From positions 1 to 22,140 of the forward strand of contig ASZN01000081.1 of NCBI GenBank assembly GCA_000406005.1: 22,140 bases of DNA, written 5' to 3'. The notes under the pieces were generated by a model. That model was not told the origin of the DNA, did not search any database, and worked only from the letters and a program-made list of their open reading frames with translations. The position numbers were made by a program, and so were the translations under genes. Below are positions 7,727 through 15,384 of this stretch, piece after piece. The DNA comes from Candidatus Poribacteria bacterium WGA-3G. Lineage in GTDB: Bacteria > Poribacteria > WGA-4E > WGA-3G. Position 1 is the first letter of the stretch, and each line of letters opens with the position of its first letter.

Positions 7727-7746
7727 TTTTTAATTTTACCTTGCGG
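7727..7746 (-). repeat. partial copy D of the recurrent leader
   Basis: On the minus strand CCGCAAGGTAAAATTAAAAA matches the last 20 bases of leader copies A and C closely. Here it is followed by GCG, not ATG, lies upstream of the aminotransferase promoter, and the CCTCACCGAA part is not preserved. It may be a decayed copy or a chance A-rich match. Confidence 0.45.
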
Positions 7747-7838
7747 ATAAGTTTCGGTCTCTTAGACTTGGTGTTTTCTGTGTTCGAGTCGTCCAAAACG
7801 TTGTTTTGGACTTGGGTTACGTTTATTAATCTTACTTT

Positions 7839-7867
7839 TTGACATTTCCTTCAAGACATAGTATAAT
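7839..7867 (+). promoter_or_regulatory. consensus sigma70 promoter for argJ
   Basis: TTGACA (7839-7844) and TATAAT (7862-7867) are both perfect and are 17 bases apart. Transcription would start near 7874, just ahead of the AGGAG at 7888-7892. This rules out an upstream TTG start at 7839, which overlaps the -35 box. A strong housekeeping promoter is expected. Confidence 0.85.
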
Positions 7868-7898
7868 TTTGACCACACTTTTCTCTCAGGAGCGTTTC

Positions 7899-9104
7899 AT
7901 GAAACAGATAGAAGGCGGGATTACCGCTGTTTCCGGTGTCCGTGCAGCGGGCGTTCACGCAGGTATTAAAGCCGCGGAAGCAAAAGACGTGGCACTCATT
8001 GTTACCGATGTTCCAGCGACTGCTGCCGGGGTCTTTACAAAAAATAGCGTTACTGCCGCACCCGTCATAGTATGTCGTGAGCATCTCAGCGATGGACGCG
8101 CCCAAGCCGTTATTGTCAATAGCGGGAACGCCAACGCCTGTACCGGTGAGGTCGGCATGGCAAACGCACGACGGATGGCTGCCGCAACAGCAGAACAACT
8201 CGGTATAGACGCAAACCTCGTCTGTGTCTCTTCCACCGGTGTTATCGGGCAGCAGTTGCCGATGGACAAAATCGAAAACGGGATTCAAGCCGCTGCAGGC
8301 GTACTTAGCACCGAAGGCGGAAGCGATGCCGCAGAAGCGATTATGACGACCGATACGCATCCGAAATCTGTTGCCGTGGAGATTGAAATCGGTGGCACAC
8401 AGGTGAGGATCGGCGGGATCGCCAAGGGTTCTGGCATGATCGCACCCAATATGGCGACGATGCTCTCCTATCTGACAACGGATGCTAAAATCAACGCTGA
8501 AACGCTTCAGGCTGCTCTCAACCGTGTTGTAGATGATACCTACAATCTCTTAACCGTCGATACCGATCGCAGTACAAATGATACGGTGCTGATTCTGGCG
8601 ACTGGATGTGCCGATAACGCCGAGATTGTCAAACCGGACGGCGAAGATTATGAGGCTTTTTGTGACGGACTTCTGTTCGTCTGCACCGAATTGGTGAAGA
8701 TGCTCGCTCGCGACGGGGAAGGTGCAACGAAACTCGTTGAGGTCGTCGTTAAGCGCGCGAGGAACCGGGATGATGCGGAGAAAGCGGCGCGTGCTGTCGC
8801 GGAGTCGCCGCTCGTCAAAACGGCCGTGTTTGCGAACGATGCGAATTGGGGACGGATCATGATGGCGATCGGGAAATCCGGAGCGGAATTCGATCCCTAT
8901 CAGGTGGATGTCTGCCTTGCCGATTATCAACTCGTCAAGGCGGGGATGGATGCCCGTTACGATGAAGACAAAGCAACCGGCTTATTCGCGCAAGACCCCG
9001 TGCGCATTACAATTGATCTCCGTGCAGGGGACGCTGAAATAACGATGTGGACATGCGACTATTCCTACGATTACATCCGGATCAATGCCGATTATCGGAC
9101 GTAA
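7899..9104 (+). CDS. argJ: bifunctional glutamate N-acetyltransferase / N-acetylglutamate synthase
   Basis: ArgJ moves the acetyl group from N-acetylornithine to glutamate in the cyclic arginine pathway; bifunctional members also use acetyl-CoA. The 401-residue protein has the family's self-cleavage site in KGSGMIAPNMATMLSYLTTD: cleavage before T187 would give an alpha chain of 186 residues and a beta chain with Thr as nucleophile. Other hallmarks are VIVNSGNANACTG, SSTGVIGQQLPM, ANWGRIMMAIGKSGA near the C-terminus and the ending YSYDYIRINADYRT. The ATG at 7899 is chosen because AGGAG sits six bases ahead and the promoter overlaps any earlier start. No other arginine gene is in the window. 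Mono- versus bifunctional activity cannot be decided from sequence. Confidence 0.96.
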   Translation: MKQIEGGITAVSGVRAAGVHAGIKAAEAKDVALIVTDVPATAAGVFTKNSVTAAPVIVCREHLSDGRAQAVIVNSGNANACTGEVGMANARRMAAATAEQLGIDANLVCVSSTGVIGQQLPMDKIENGIQAAAGVLSTEGGSDAAEAIMTTDTHPKSVAVEIEIGGTQVRIGGIAKGSGMIAPNMATMLSYLTTDAKINAETLQAALNRVVDDTYNLLTVDTDRSTNDTVLILATGCADNAEIVKPDGEDYEAFCDGLLFVCTELVKMLARDGEGATKLVEVVVKRARNRDDAEKAARAVAESPLVKTAVFANDANWGRIMMAIGKSGAEFDPYQVDVCLADYQLVKAGMDARYDEDKATGLFAQDPVRITIDLRAGDAEITMWTCDYSYDYIRINADYRT

Positions 9105-9130
9105 CGTTTCTAAAAAGGATACCAAATACA

Positions 9131-9544
9131 ATGCGACACACAACTGAAATCAAACTCGTAAATCTACAAGATTTACATGCCGTAAGATTAGGAGTGAGGG
9201 AATCGGAAGACGTGCGGCAACTCACCGTTTCGGACGCGCTCGTTGATACTGGCGCAACACGTCTCTGCTTACCAACATCACTTATTGAACGACTCGGTCT
9301 CACACCTGTCAGTAAAAGGACTGCGCGAACCGCCGCTGGCATTGTGGAGCGCACCGTTTATTCAGAAGTTGAATATACGCTTTTAGAACGGAGTAGCACC
9401 ATCCGGGTAACCAACCTACCTGAAGGCGCACCAGTGCTCATTGGGCACATGGTATTGGAAGAATTAGACCTCTGCGTTGATATGAAAAGGGGTCTCATCT
9501 ACAATCCCGCACACGGTGATGATTGGATCGAAGAACAACTCTAA
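9131..9544 (+). CDS. small retropepsin-like aspartic protease
   Basis: The 137-residue protein matches the single-domain, retroviral-type aspartic proteases found in bacteria. The catalytic motif is ALVDTGATRLCLP, with D39-T40-G41-A42, and the later hydrophobic-hydrophobic-Gly loop is APVLIGHMVLEEL. Such proteins act as dimers, each chain giving one aspartate. Members in other bacteria are mostly uncharacterised, so substrate and role are unknown; no signal peptide is present. A longer reading frame begins at 9047 inside argJ, but the ATG at 9131, preceded by AAAGGAT at 9114-9120, lies after the argJ stop and starts exactly where the fold is expected to begin. It is 26 bases downstream of argJ and probably shares its promoter; a terminator follows. 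Confidence 0.82.
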   Translation: MRHTTEIKLVNLQDLHAVRLGVRESEDVRQLTVSDALVDTGATRLCLPTSLIERLGLTPVSKRTARTAAGIVERTVYSEVEYTLLERSSTIRVTNLPEGAPVLIGHMVLEELDLCVDMKRGLIYNPAHGDDWIEEQL

Positions 9545-9586
9545 ACAGATCAAACAATAGAGAACTGAACGGAGAACTCCCTCTGT

Positions 9587-9609
9587 TTTGAGGTTCCCTC
9601 AAATTTTTT
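9587..9609 (+). terminator. intrinsic terminator after the argJ-protease operon
   Basis: TTTGAGG at 9587-9593, a TTC loop and CCTCAAA at 9597-9603 form a perfect 7-bp stem, followed directly by six T at 9604-9609. It ends the argJ operon before the tRNA genes. Confidence 0.75.
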
Positions 9610-9650
9610 GAAAAAAATTCAAATTTCTGCTATCTTAATGGAAAATTAAT

Positions 9651-9679
9651 TTGACATTTAAAGGCAAATATATTAAACT
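9651..9679 (+). promoter_or_regulatory. promoter for the tRNA cluster
   Basis: A perfect TTGACA at 9651-9656 and a weaker TAAACT at 9674-9679 are 17 bases apart, about 50 bases upstream of tRNA-Gly. The region is AT-rich. Confidence 0.55.
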
Positions 9680-9731
9680 ATATATGCCTTTGGGATTGCG
9701 GAATCTTTTCTGCACGAATCGTCAAAATGAT

Positions 9732-9806
9732 GCGGGAGTAGCTCAGTGGTAGAGCTCCACCTTGCCAAGGTGGAGGTCGCGAGTTCAAATCTCGTCTCCC
9801 GCTCCA
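9732..9806 (+). tRNA. tRNA-Gly (GCC)
   Basis: A complete cloverleaf: acceptor GCGGGAG pairs with CTCCCGC, the D arm contains AGCTCAGTGGTAGAGCT, the anticodon stem CCACC/GGTGG encloses TTGCCAA with GCC at 9764-9766, and the T arm has GTTCAAATC. The 3' CCA is encoded (9804-9806). Confidence 0.97.
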
Positions 9807-9814
9807 TCTTTTTT

Positions 9815-9889
9815 GGTGGCGTAGCCAAGTGGTAAGGCCAGGGCCTGCAAAGCTCTTATTCGTCGGTTCGATTCCGACCGCCACCTCCA
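9815..9889 (+). tRNA. tRNA-Cys (GCA)
   Basis: Acceptor GGTGGCG pairs with CGCCACC; the anticodon loop CTGCAAA carries GCA at 9847-9849; the T arm has GGTTCGATTCC. Discriminator U and an encoded CCA (9887-9889), as normal for bacterial tRNA-Cys. It begins eight bases after tRNA-Gly. Confidence 0.96.
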
Positions 9890-9906
9890 TTATCTCTCTC
9901 CGAAAC

Positions 9907-9980
9907 GGGTGGTTAGCTCAGGTGGCTAGAGCGTTTGCTTGACATGCAAGAGGTCACAGGTTCAAGTCCTGTACCACCCA
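9907..9980 (+). tRNA. tRNA-Val (GAC)
   Basis: Acceptor GGGTGGT pairs with ACCACCC; the anticodon loop TTGACAT carries GAC at 9941-9943 with stem TTTGC/GCAAG; the T arm has GGTTCAAGTCC. Discriminator A is followed by TCC, so CCA is not encoded, unlike the two tRNAs before it. Confidence 0.95.
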
Positions 9981-10052
9981 TCCTTCCAAAACTCTGACCC
10001 CGACCGACCTGAACAACAAAACGTAGTAGATTTAATGCCGCAGGTTTTTTAA

Positions 10053-10083
10053 TTGGCATTTCCATCCCTATATGGTGTACAAT
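10053..10083 (+). promoter_or_regulatory. possible thrS promoter
   Basis: TTGGCA at 10053-10058 and TACAAT at 10078-10083 are 19 bases apart, a slightly long spacer. It lies about 100 bases upstream of the synthetase start. Read-through from the tRNA promoter is an alternative. The rest of 9981-10180 shows no gene and no clear T-box. Confidence 0.4.
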
Positions 10084-10180
10084 TATTTCGTAAACGGTGT
10101 ACGAAAAAAGACGTTAAGTCTATTAAGACCAATTTCAAAACCCACACGAATCGACATATAATATGTGAGAGTGAACCGCA

Positions 10181-11968
10181 ATGCGTGAACCCAATCAACC
10201 CGAAGAATATTTACAACGCCTACGCCATTCGACCGCGCATATCATGGCGTATGCTGTACAACAACTCTTTCCAGATGGCGAACGTACCGTTAAACTCGCA
10301 ATCGGACCCCCGATTGAAAACGAGTTCTATTACGATATGGAGGTGCCGCGCCCGATTACACCCGACGATTTTCCCGAAATCGAAAAGCACATGAAGGCGA
10401 TGATTAAAGCCAATGTGCCTTTTGAGCAGGAGACTTGGACCTACGACGATGCCCGTCAATGGTTCGGTGAACGAGACCAGAAATTCAAACTCGAATTAAT
10501 CGACGGGATCTCCGATCGCGAAGTCAACGCAACCGATGAAGGGGTCGCTGACGAAGGTGTATCTATCTATCACAACGGTGATTTCACGGACCTTTGCAAG
10601 GGACCGCACGTCGAAAAAACAAGCGAATGCCGGTATTTCAAACTGCTCCGCGTTTCTGGAGCCTATTGGCGCGGTGATAGCAATCGCGAGCAGTTACAAC
10701 GAATTTACGGCACCGCATGGGAGACCAAAGCCGACCTTCAGGCATACTTGACACAACGCGAAGAAGCCGCCAAGCGGGACCATCGGAAACTCGGACGCGA
10801 ACTTGAACTTTTTCAGATGCACCCCGAATCGCCGGGCAGCCCGTTTTGGCTTCCGAAAGGCGCGTTTATCTATAATCTTTTATCCGAAAAAGTACGGAAA
10901 CTCTATCTCAGCGAAGGCTATCAAGAGGTACGGACACCCCTCATTTACGATAGCAGCCTCTGGAAAACATCTGGACATTGGGAACACTTCAAGGACGATA
11001 TGTTCATCATTGAAGGCGAAGATGGCGAGACGGCAAGTGCACTCAAACCGATGAACTGTCCCGCACATATGCTCATTTATAAAAGCGCACGCCATAGTTA
11101 CCGAGACCTGCCCTACCGCCTGCACGACCAAGGCGTGTTGCATCGCAACGAAGCCACAGGTACACTGACCGGCTTATCGCGCGTCCGCCAGATGTGTCAA
11201 GATGACGCACACAACTTCGTCACGGAAGATCAAATCGCAGATGAATACGAGCGTATCCTCGGGCTCTTCCAACGTATTTATGGGACGTTTGATCTGCCGT
11301 TCCGATGCGATTTAAGCACGCGGAACCCCGATAAGTTTATGGGCGATGTAGAAGTTTGGAATCGCGCCGAAACAATCCTTGAAGATGTGCTAAAAAACAA
11401 TCAGGTTGAGCACACCATTGATCCCGGCGAGGCGGCGTTCTACGGTCCTAAACTCGATTTTCAGGTGCGAGATTCGCTTAACCGTGACGTGCAATGTGCC
11501 ACCGTGCAACTCGACTTTCAACTCCCGGAACGGTTTGATCTCATCTACGTCGCATCCGATGGATCCGAAAAGCGTCCGGTGGTGATACACCGCGCGATTT
11601 GCGGGAGTTTTGAACGGTTCATCGCAATGCTGATTGAACATTATGCCGGGGCTTTTCCGACATGGCTCTCTCCCATCCAATGTGTTGTCATGACGATTAG
11701 CCAACGCTTCGTTGACTACGGTAGAGAGGTCGAACAACTTCTGTTGCAAAAAGGGTGTCGGGTTACGTTAGATAACAGCGACGACAAGATCGGCGCGAAG
11801 ATTCGCCAAGCCCGATTGCAACGGGTCCCGTATATGTTAATTATCGGTGGACGTGAGGCGGAGAATCGCACCGTTAGTGTCCGGAGTCGAGATGAAGGCG
11901 ACATCGGCGCGATGGCACTTGATACCTTCGTCGACAAACTTGTTCAAGAAGCCGACTTAGATTTCTAA
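10181..11968 (+). CDS. thrS: threonyl-tRNA synthetase lacking the TGS domain
   Basis: ThrRS charges tRNA-Thr with threonine. This 595-residue form begins at once with the editing domain: HSTAH (H16, H20) and CKGPH (C139, H143) are the editing-site motifs that remove mischarged serine. The catalytic domain follows, with zinc ligands C293 (MNCPAHM), H344 (DDAHNF) and H470 (VIHRAI) at the same mutual spacing as C334, H385 and H511 of E. coli ThrRS. The anticodon-binding domain fills about 495-595 (IQCVVMTIS, DDKIGAKIRQAR, PYMLIIGGREAENRTVSVR). The usual N-terminal TGS domain of about 60 residues is missing: an in-frame TGA at 10172-10174 blocks any upstream extension. The ribosome site (GAGAGTGA) is weak. 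Three tRNA genes lie just upstream. Confidence 0.96.
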   Translation: MREPNQPEEYLQRLRHSTAHIMAYAVQQLFPDGERTVKLAIGPPIENEFYYDMEVPRPITPDDFPEIEKHMKAMIKANVPFEQETWTYDDARQWFGERDQKFKLELIDGISDREVNATDEGVADEGVSIYHNGDFTDLCKGPHVEKTSECRYFKLLRVSGAYWRGDSNREQLQRIYGTAWETKADLQAYLTQREEAAKRDHRKLGRELELFQMHPESPGSPFWLPKGAFIYNLLSEKVRKLYLSEGYQEVRTPLIYDSSLWKTSGHWEHFKDDMFIIEGEDGETASALKPMNCPAHMLIYKSARHSYRDLPYRLHDQGVLHRNEATGTLTGLSRVRQMCQDDAHNFVTEDQIADEYERILGLFQRIYGTFDLPFRCDLSTRNPDKFMGDVEVWNRAETILEDVLKNNQVEHTIDPGEAAFYGPKLDFQVRDSLNRDVQCATVQLDFQLPERFDLIYVASDGSEKRPVVIHRAICGSFERFIAMLIEHYAGAFPTWLSPIQCVVMTISQRFVDYGREVEQLLLQKGCRVTLDNSDDKIGAKIRQARLQRVPYMLIIGGREAENRTVSVRSRDEGDIGAMALDTFVDKLVQEADLDF

Positions 11969-11980
11969 CAATGCGTTATC

Positions 11981-12086
11981 GGTTATCAGTCTTCGGTTTT
12001 CGGTTAAGACGTTGTGTCGCAGACGTTCCTGTTACTGCCACAAGAAACCTCCTTAACTGATAACTGACAACCGGTAACTGATAACT
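11981..12086. repeat. interspersed TAACTGATAACT repeats with an inverted partner
   Basis: TAACTGATAACT occurs twice (12054-12065 and 12075-12086), 21 bases apart. Its inverted form GGTTATCAGT lies at 11981-11990, so the thrS-lpoB gap can fold back on itself over about 9 bp. The flanking text is similarly repetitive. It looks like low-complexity or decayed repeat DNA rather than a regulatory site. Confidence 0.5.
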
Positions 12087-12107
12087 ATTAAAAAAGGAGC
12101 GTATCCC

Positions 12108-12743
12108 ATGGACAAAATTTTGACGGTTCCGAAATCCGTCCTGTATAGACTGACAATTTATATCTTTCTCGTCGGAATAATAGCTTTTAGCGGTTGCGGT
12201 GCTTCAAAGCAGGTCACCCGTGTCGATACCGACACCACGATCGATCTGTCCGGACGCTGGAACGACACAGATTCGCGTATGGTGGCAGATGAGATTATCG
12301 GTGATTGTCTGAACCATTCCTGGATCAACAACCACGGGATAAGTACCGGTGGTAAACCTTCCGTAATTGTCGGTGGCATCCGGAATAAAAGCACGGAGCA
12401 TATCGCTGTCGGTACATTCATCTCTGATATTGAACGTGCCTTTATCAATTCAGGGAAAGTCCGGACTGTTGCCAGTTCAAGTGAACGGAGTGAGCTTCGC
12501 GAAGAACGCGCCGATCAGGCGGAATTCGCTTCGCTTGAAACCGTTAAGCAGATGGGACGAGAACACGGTGCCGACTATATGATGACCGGCGAAATAAATA
12601 CCATTGAAGACAGAGAGGGCGGCGATCAGGTCGTTTTCTATCAAACCGATCTTACCCTGACAAACATCGAAACCAACGAGAAGGTTTGGATCGGTCAGAA
12701 AAAAATCAAGAAGTTTATCGGACGAAGCAAGTTTAAAATGTAG
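12108..12743 (+). CDS. LpoB-like outer-membrane lipoprotein
   Basis: The 211-residue product has a lipoprotein signal: a hydrophobic stretch at about 14-27 and the lipobox FSGC with lipidated C30. The mature part resembles the LpoB / PBP-activator family: LSGRWNDTDSRMVADEIIGD, then PSVIVGGIRNKSTEHI, FISDIERAFINSGKVRTV, and GADYMMTGEINTIEDREGGDQVVFYQ. In E. coli, LpoB spans the periplasm and switches on penicillin-binding protein 1B; family members elsewhere are mostly untested, so that role is inferred. AGGAG at 12095-12099, eight bases before the ATG, fixes the start. It is followed by another lipoprotein gene, an arrangement known for this family. No penicillin-binding protein gene is in the window. 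Confidence 0.85.
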   Translation: MDKILTVPKSVLYRLTIYIFLVGIIAFSGCGASKQVTRVDTDTTIDLSGRWNDTDSRMVADEIIGDCLNHSWINNHGISTGGKPSVIVGGIRNKSTEHIAVGTFISDIERAFINSGKVRTVASSSERSELREERADQAEFASLETVKQMGREHGADYMMTGEINTIEDREGGDQVVFYQTDLTLTNIETNEKVWIGQKKIKKFIGRSKFKM

Positions 12744-12765
12744 AACATTCCCAAAGCATCTGTTT

Positions 12766-12801
12766 GGACGGGCCTCCGTGCCCGTCCACTCCTATTTTTT
12801 T
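12766..12801 (+). terminator. hairpin with trailing T-tract between the two lipoprotein genes
   Basis: GGACGGGC (12766-12773) and GCCCGTCC (12780-12787) form a perfect 8-bp GC-rich stem with a six-base loop, and seven T follow at 12795-12801. The T-tract begins seven bases after the stem, which is far for an efficient terminator, so partial termination or a dispersed palindrome are both possible. It would lower expression of the downstream lipoprotein relative to the LpoB-like gene. Confidence 0.5.
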
Positions 12802-12816
12802 AATCTACGGAGGCAA

Positions 12817-14154
12817 ATGATCAAAACACTCCCGTTTCTGCTTACTGTTTTTCTGATGATAGGATGTGCTGGCTATAAGTTTCAAGAGGTTGGAATAGCA
12901 TTGGAGACAGGTAAACCAAAGGATGCCTACACCTACCTTCAGAAACATGCACCTAAAAACCCAGATATCCCCCACCAGTTTGAATTGGGGTTGGTCGCCC
13001 ACTACGCCGACCACTTTATGGAAAGCAATGAAGCATTTGACATAGCCGGGGATATCGCAGAGGACCGTTATACTAAAAGCGTTTCAAAAGAGTTAGGTTC
13101 CTTGGTCACCTCCGATAAATTACGTCCTTATTCCGGGAACCAGTATGAACGGCTTTTAAGCCACTATTATCGCGCCCTCAACTACGTCTACCTAAATCAA
13201 TTAGACGGAGCATTAATAGAATGCCGCCGGGCTACGGCTTTAATTAACTACTTCAAAGGTGAAGATGAGAAGTACGATTTCTTCGGAGCCGCATTCCTTG
13301 CACACTTTTCAGGTATCTTATTTGAAGCCGCGGGTGAGTGGAACGATGCCTTGATCTCCTACAAACAGGCAGCTGAATACTATAAAAATGCCGCAGAGAA
13401 AACGGGTGTGAATACACCAGAGGATATCGGGCACGCACTGGTCCGGTTAACACGTAGACTCGGTTTTACCGATGAATTTGAACGTTACCGAAACCGATAT
13501 GGCGAACCGTCCGAACTCCCTGCCGACTATGGTGAGTTGATCCTCTTTTACGAAAGCGGCTATGTGCCACCGAAGACGGAGGCGGCTTTGATGTTCCCTA
13601 TCCTTAAGACAGACAAGGTGGACGATGCTGAAAAATTTGTGCCGACGTTGATAACACGTGAAGGAATGGTCTATGAAGAGGTGAAATTGGAGTATCTCCT
13701 ACGCGTTGCGATGCCGACGATTGGCTCTCACCGGCCCCGCTTTTCAGGAATCACAGTGGAAGTAGAGGGAAATCCAAGGACCGGCGTGCTTATAGAAGAC
13801 GTAGAAAACATCGCGATTGAAACCTTTAATAAAGAACGGCCTATCATCCTCTTCCGAACGTTACTGCGCGGTGTCGGAAAATACTTACTGTACCGACAAG
13901 CAGATAAGAAAAACGAAGCCTTAGGTCTTCTTGCCAACCTTGCTGGTGTTGTCACAGAGCAAGCGGACACACGTTCTTGGCAGACACTGCCGAACCAGAT
14001 TTTTATGGTGCGGATGCCGCTCCCTTCAGGCATGCATACACTCAAATACTCCTTTTTAGATGCGAATGGACAGACCCGAGGAAGCCAATCCGTGCCAAAC
14101 ATTAGGATTAACCCAAACCAGATAACTTTTTTGAACCACCGAACCTACGATTGA
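12817..14154 (+). CDS. COG3014-like TPR-containing lipoprotein
   Basis: The 445-residue product begins with a lipoprotein signal peptide whose lipobox MIGC gives lipidated C17. Residues of about 20-240 are helical and TPR-like (for example LSHYYRALNYVYLNQLDGAL and LFEAAGEWNDALISYKQAAE, which have the small/aromatic spacing of TPR helices). The C-terminal part (about 250-445) is beta-rich with no motif I can name. This combination and its place right after a LpoB-like gene fit the COG3014 family, which is often found beside LpoB homologues; its function is not known, though an envelope role is likely. The ATG at 12817 is preferred to an upstream start at 12778 because it is preceded by GGAGG (12809-12813) and places the signal peptide at the N-terminus; the earlier start would fall inside the hairpin. 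Confidence 0.78.
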   Translation: MIKTLPFLLTVFLMIGCAGYKFQEVGIALETGKPKDAYTYLQKHAPKNPDIPHQFELGLVAHYADHFMESNEAFDIAGDIAEDRYTKSVSKELGSLVTSDKLRPYSGNQYERLLSHYYRALNYVYLNQLDGALIECRRATALINYFKGEDEKYDFFGAAFLAHFSGILFEAAGEWNDALISYKQAAEYYKNAAEKTGVNTPEDIGHALVRLTRRLGFTDEFERYRNRYGEPSELPADYGELILFYESGYVPPKTEAALMFPILKTDKVDDAEKFVPTLITREGMVYEEVKLEYLLRVAMPTIGSHRPRFSGITVEVEGNPRTGVLIEDVENIAIETFNKERPIILFRTLLRGVGKYLLYRQADKKNEALGLLANLAGVVTEQADTRSWQTLPNQIFMVRMPLPSGMHTLKYSFLDANGQTRGSQSVPNIRINPNQITFLNHRTYD

Positions 14155-14184
14155 ACTTTTCCGATTGCAACATAGAGAAAAATC

Positions 14185-15345
14185 ATGCAACGTATCTATT
14201 TAGATTACAACGCCACAACACCGCTCCGTCCGGAAGTCCGAGACGCGATGATGCCGTATCTCACTGAGGCGTTCGGCAACGGCTCCAGTATCCACGCCTA
14301 CGGACGCGAGGCACGCACCGCGATTGACACCGCGCGTGAACAGGTCGCGGAGCTCATCGGTGCTAAAAGTCCAAGCGAAATCGTCTTCACGGGGAGCGGC
14401 ACCGAGGCGGATAACCATGCCATCAAAGGGTTAACCGAATTGCAAAAAAGCCGCGGCAACGGCAACCATATCATCACCTCGTCTGTAGAGCATCACGCCG
14501 TTTTGCATACCTGCCACTACCTGGAGCAACGCGGTTTTGAGATAACCTATCTCCCTGTGGATAGACACGGACGGGTGAGCGTTGAACAACTCCGTGATGC
14601 CATCCGTGACACAACGGTGTTAATCTCCATCATGCACGTCAACAACGAGAACGGCACCATCCAACCGCTCACAGAAATCTGTGAAGTCGCACAAGAACAC
14701 GACATTCCTTTCCACACCGATGCTGTACAGTCAGTTGGTAAATTGGCGATGAACGTTCAGGAATTCGGTGTGAACCTGCTCTCACTCTCCGGTCATAAGA
14801 TTTACGCACCGAAAGGTATCGGTGTCCTCTATATCCGCCGCGGCACCCGGTTGGCGAACCTCGTCCACGGGGGTGCACACGAGCGCAACCGTCGTGCCGG
14901 ATCCGAAAACGTTCCCGCTATCGTGGGACTCGGTGTTGCTGCCGAACTTGCGAAGCAGGAACAGGACATCTACGCAGCGTATCTCGATGCCTTAACGCAA
15001 CGACTCCGCGAAGGCTTAGACGCGCACATCAATCGACTGCACTACAACGGACACCCCGAACACTGCGCACCGGGTACCCTTAACGTCTCTTTTGAGGATG
15101 TCGAGGGTGAAAGTCTCATCTTACGGTTGGATATGGAGGGTATCTGTGTCTCAACCGGTTCCGCGTGTACCTCTGGTTCTATGGAGCCGTCGCATGTGCT
15201 CGCAGCACTCGGTCTACCCCCACGTTTGGCGCAAGGCACTGTCCGCTTCTCTCTCGGCAGAAACACAACCGAAGCGGAGATTGATGCAGTCATCGCCAAA
15301 TTGCCCAAAGTCATCCAACAGATGCGGACGTTGTATAGGGGGTAA
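14185..15345 (+). CDS. iscS: cysteine desulfurase, IscS/NifS family
   Basis: The 386-residue PLP enzyme takes sulfur from cysteine for Fe-S clusters, thio-modified tRNA and cofactors. Hallmarks in order are YLDYNATTPLRPEV, FTGSGTEADNHAIKG, SSVEHHAVLHTC, HVNNENGTIQP, HTDAVQSVGK, the Schiff-base lysine K205 in SGHKIYAPKGIG, and the active-site cysteine C328 in STGSACTSGSMEPSHVL. The long loop around C328 places it in class I (IscS/NifS) rather than SufS. No IscU, NifU, MnmA or other partner is in the window, so the exact sulfur acceptor is unknown. It starts 30 bases after the TPR lipoprotein and may be co-transcribed. The ribosome site (TAGAGAAA) is poor. Confidence 0.95.
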   Translation: MQRIYLDYNATTPLRPEVRDAMMPYLTEAFGNGSSIHAYGREARTAIDTAREQVAELIGAKSPSEIVFTGSGTEADNHAIKGLTELQKSRGNGNHIITSSVEHHAVLHTCHYLEQRGFEITYLPVDRHGRVSVEQLRDAIRDTTVLISIMHVNNENGTIQPLTEICEVAQEHDIPFHTDAVQSVGKLAMNVQEFGVNLLSLSGHKIYAPKGIGVLYIRRGTRLANLVHGGAHERNRRAGSENVPAIVGLGVAAELAKQEQDIYAAYLDALTQRLREGLDAHINRLHYNGHPEHCAPGTLNVSFEDVEGESLILRLDMEGICVSTGSACTSGSMEPSHVLAALGLPPRLAQGTVRFSLGRNTTEAEIDAVIAKLPKVIQQMRTLYRG

Positions 15346-15384
15346 GCACTATCCAATCGTTCGCTTTCTATATGTCTATAGCAG

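Noticed and set aside
7839..7898. Upstream TTG start for argJ, adding 20 residues
   Set aside because: It overlaps the -35 box of a perfect promoter whose start site lies downstream; the ATG at 7899 has a proper AGGAG.
9047..9130. Upstream start for the aspartic protease inside argJ
   Set aside because: The extra residues are a shadow of the argJ C-terminus and have no ribosome site; the ATG at 9131 fits the fold.
9678..9890. A 70-residue minus-strand reading frame across the tRNA genes
   Set aside because: It is the antisense translation of tRNA-Cys and tRNA-Gly; GIEPTNKSFAGPGLTTWLRH-like strings are a known false protein arising from tRNA sequence.
10053..10394. A 113-residue reading frame upstream of and overlapping thrS, considered as a split TGS domain
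   Set aside because: Its translation shows no TGS-like sequence and it runs out of frame inside thrS; it also lacks a ribosome site.
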